Part shown: positions 44,986-47,035 of the stretch, in pieces | How positions within the stretch are numbered: the stretch's first letter is position 1 | Layout: each line of letters starts with the position of its first letter | IMG/VR virus record: IMGVR_UViG_3300021599_002278 | Coordinates: 1-47,035 of that record | From: a virus | Length of the DNA: 47,035 nucleotides | Reading direction: 5' to 3' (one strand) | Notes under the pieces: generated by a model | What the model was told of the DNA's origin: nothing | What the model saw: the letters and a program-made list of their open reading frames with translations, nothing else | Databases searched by the model: none | Position numbers and translations under genes: made by a program

Positions 44986-45348
44986 ATGGTATCATATTAT
45001 CCTATGGATATTAAAAGATTAAATCAGACTACTGTTGAAGAAACAACACTTGGCATATATGTTTGGGAAATGCCAGACGGTAGATGGATTGGAGATGACG
45101 ATGGCAATTTTCTTTCGATCACGTCAAAAAAAGGCAATAGATCCAGAATCGATGCTTTGGCTAGAGAAGTTCGCTCATACGGCATATATGAGGGCGGGCC
45201 TAAATTTCTTTCTAACAGAAGAAAAATATCAGACGAAGAATTTGAACACCAAAAACAAAGACTTGATTGGGGACTAGTTCCAGATCCTTTGGATATTGGA
45301 AACTATAAGGATGAAATGAGAGCCTTAAAAAATGGGGGAAATAAATAA
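44986..45348 (+). CDS. Hypothetical protein upstream of portal, 120 aa
   Basis: 'LGIYVWEMPDGRWIGDDDGN', 'RIDALAREVRSYGIYEGGPK', 'LDWGLVPDPLDIGNYKDEMR'. A conserved-looking head-gene neighbour. ATG 45004 is an alternative start. It overlaps the portal ATG by 1 nt (TAATG). Confidence 0.7.
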   Translation: MVSYYPMDIKRLNQTTVEETTLGIYVWEMPDGRWIGDDDGNFLSITSKKGNRSRIDALAREVRSYGIYEGGPKFLSNRRKISDEEFEHQKQRLDWGLVPDPLDIGNYKDEMRALKNGGNK

Positions 45349-46934
45349 TGGAATTTATTGAAGACGATAATGAAATGCAAGATTCTATTAATATATCTAA
45401 TGTAGCAGACTGGATGAAATTTAATGCGCCAAGTGCATCTACAGAAACAGACCCATTTAAGGTAGACGGAGAAGAATTACGAAAAATAAATGGACTAGGC
45501 TCCTCTTTTCGTAGAAAAATGGGAAGAGATCTTCAAAAAAGATTTGTTGGTATAGACGGAACTGCAACACAGCAAAACTTGTTAGCCCAAGCAATTACTG
45601 GCTACGCAATGTTTGATTTAATTGAACCACCTTATAATTTAGAATATCTTTCAAAAATTTATGAAATCTCTCCATACAATTATGCAGCGATAAACGCTAA
45701 GGTTTCAAACATTGTTGGCCTTGGTTATTCTTTTGAGGAAACAGGAAAAACAAAAGATGCGCTAGATGAAATTGATGATCCTAAGCAGCTTGAAAGAGCA
45801 AGAAATAAAATTAATAGAATTAAAAGAGACCTAGAGCAATGGCTAGAGTCTGTAAATGAAGAAGAAACATTTACTGAAACGTTAGTAAAGGCTTATGTAG
45901 ATTTAGAAGCAACTGGTAATGGATATATTGAAATCGGAAGAACTGTTGCTGGAAACATTGGATATATTGGACATATCCCAGCAAAAACTATGAGAGTTCG
46001 TAGACTACGTGATGGCTTTATTCAATTGCTATATGGCAAGGCTGTATATTTCAGAAATTTTGGAGACTTATCAACAGAGAATCCAATTGCTGGTGCTGAA
46101 GATAGGCCTAATGAAGTTATTCATCTAAAGAAATATACACCTACAAATAATTATTATGGAATTCCAGATATTATTGCCGCACAAAATGCAATGGCAGGAA
46201 ACGAATTTGCTGGTAAGTATAACCTTGATTATTTTGAAAACAAGGCTGTTCCAAGATATATTATTACAGTAAAGGGAGCAAAGCTTTCTACAGATTCTGA
46301 GAGAAAGCTTCTTGAATTTTTTCAAGTAGGGCTTAAGGGTAAAAACCATAGATCTCTTTACATACCTTTGCCACCAGATTCTCCAGACTCAAAAGTTGAA
46401 TTTAAAATGGAGCCAATTGAAGCTGGTACACAAGAAGGATCTTTTAATACATACAGACTGTCAAACAGAGACGAGATATTACTTGCCCACAGAGTTCCTA
46501 TTAATAAGGTAGGAACCCCAGCTGGAGTAAATCTTGCAGTAGCTAGAGATGCCGATAAAACATTTAGAGAACAGGTCTGTGGCCCAGCACAAAATAATTT
46601 AGCAAAGAAATTAAATAAAATTATTGAAGAAAAAACAGATGCTTTATTAATTAAATTTAATGAACTTACCCTTACTGATGAAGACACTCAGTCAAAAATT
46701 GATGAAAGATATTTGCGTATGCAGGTAATTACCCCTAATGAGGTTAGAATTAGAAAGGGTATGATTCCAATTGAGGGGGGAGACGAGGTCGTTGATTTAA
46801 AGGCTGATGCGGCAGCTGAGCAGGTTGCACAAGCTGGAAAAACCAGGACTAGAGATTCTGAGCGATCTGCAAATTCTCCTGATAAATCTGGGGAGGGTCG
46901 TAATGCTAAAGGCGATGGGCGGTCAGCAGAGTAA
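45348..46934 (+). CDS. Portal protein (PBSX/HK97-type), 528 aa
   Basis: The portal forms the dodecameric DNA gate at the capsid vertex. 'YEISPYNYAAINAKVSNIVG', 'FTETLVKAYVDLEATGNGYI', 'HIPAKTMRVRRLRDGF', 'VIHLKKYTPTNNYYGIPDII' and 'DEILLAHRVPINKVGTPAG' are hallmark portal segments; length is normal. The C-terminus is a disordered, charged tail. It marks the start of the head genes. Confidence 0.9.
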   Translation: MEFIEDDNEMQDSINISNVADWMKFNAPSASTETDPFKVDGEELRKINGLGSSFRRKMGRDLQKRFVGIDGTATQQNLLAQAITGYAMFDLIEPPYNLEYLSKIYEISPYNYAAINAKVSNIVGLGYSFEETGKTKDALDEIDDPKQLERARNKINRIKRDLEQWLESVNEEETFTETLVKAYVDLEATGNGYIEIGRTVAGNIGYIGHIPAKTMRVRRLRDGFIQLLYGKAVYFRNFGDLSTENPIAGAEDRPNEVIHLKKYTPTNNYYGIPDIIAAQNAMAGNEFAGKYNLDYFENKAVPRYIITVKGAKLSTDSERKLLEFFQVGLKGKNHRSLYIPLPPDSPDSKVEFKMEPIEAGTQEGSFNTYRLSNRDEILLAHRVPINKVGTPAGVNLAVARDADKTFREQVCGPAQNNLAKKLNKIIEEKTDALLIKFNELTLTDEDTQSKIDERYLRMQVITPNEVRIRKGMIPIEGGDEVVDLKADAAAEQVAQAGKTRTRDSERSANSPDKSGEGRNAKGDGRSAE

Positions 46935-46976
46935 TATCTGCTCGACTACTTATTTGCGTTATATAGTATAACGGTA

Positions 46977-46982
46977 TAAAAT
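46977..46982 (+). promoter_or_regulatory. -10-like element upstream of the last gene
   Basis: TAAAAT (46977-46982) lies 7 nt before ATG 46990. A CTCGACTA box and TATAGTATAAC lie further upstream (46941-46972). Confidence 0.35.
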
Positions 46983-46989
46983 TAAGCAT

Positions 46990-47035
46990 ATGAATATAGA
47001 AAAATCCTATTGGTCTGCCAATGGCGAAAGCATTC
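46990..47035 (+). CDS. Start of a gene after the portal (3' partial)
   Basis: Only 15 residues are visible (MNIEKSYWSANGESI). By position it could be a capsid protease or scaffold gene; the sequence is too short to say. Confidence 0.45.
   Translation, partial: MNIEKSYWSANGESI

Noticed and set aside
1-47035. Terminal direct repeats or attachment sites
   Set aside because: No matching ends and no integrase or tRNA-end duplication were seen; the piece looks like an internal part of a genome.

Overview
The window is a 47 kb piece of a tailed double-stranded DNA phage genome (Caudoviricetes). The host is most likely an actinobacterium. Evidence for this: GP88-, DUF7455- and DUF932-type early genes and a small Lsr2-like DNA-binding protein; several promoters whose -10 box lies exactly 6 nt before an ATG, implying leaderless mRNAs; and palindromes matching the GlxR/CRP consensus TGTGA-N6-TCACA. 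Low G+C, frequent AUA codons and a phage tRNA-Ile(UAU) fit a low-GC freshwater lineage, but that last step is inference. The piece is incomplete at both ends: a structural gene enters at base 1 and a gene after the portal runs off the right end.

Layout. (1) 1-5492, mainly rightward: the C-terminus of a long virion protein, then many tiny genes, a 2OG-Fe(II) oxygenase, an AdoMet decarboxylase (SpeD-like) and a 46-aa CDGSH iron-sulfur protein. (2) 5493-5839: the only long gene-free stretch, AT-rich, with direct repeats and clustered DnaA boxes, a candidate replication origin. (3) 5840-17760, leftward: about 40 short early genes in tight, often overlapping operons, two tRNAs, a structured RNA, GP88 and DUF932 proteins, and a broken Api92-like gene. 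This block uses an unusual promoter (TGTCA box, exactly 11 nt, TATAAT-like box) at least 16 times. Its intergenic gaps hold CRP-like palindromes and DnaA boxes. (4) 17913-19934, rightward: tRNA-Ile(UAU), deoxyribose-phosphate aldolase, an HNH protein and Cys-rich miniproteins. (5) 19931-23039, leftward: a GT61-like glycosyltransferase and a secreted lysozyme/transglycosylase. (6) 23124-25861, rightward: a GT4 glycosyltransferase and a class II ribonucleotide reductase that has lost its catalytic centre. (7) 25934-47035, rightward late region: an EF-hand holin-like protein, tail-fibre genes including 1,508- and 1,004-aa proteins, a Phe/Pro hexapeptide-repeat protein ending in a Hint domain, five 2OG-Fe(II) oxygenases, two DUF6065-like proteins, a LamG-like protein and the portal protein.

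How it fits together. The early leftward block appears to be a regulon driven by one short-spacer promoter type, whose geometry resembles T4 middle (MotA) promoters, with host CRP/GlxR-like and DnaA sites nearby. SpeD, DeoC and the decayed NrdJ point to polyamine and nucleotide metabolism. The late region couples virion fibres to a large set of prolyl-hydroxylase-like enzymes. The adjacent Gly-Pro-Pro-containing repeat protein is an attractive but untested substrate. The main novelty candidates are the short-spacer promoter regulon, the pseudoknotted RNA near 9.1-9.2 kb, and the repeat-Hint/hydroxylase cluster. All calls come from reading the sequence; no database search was run.
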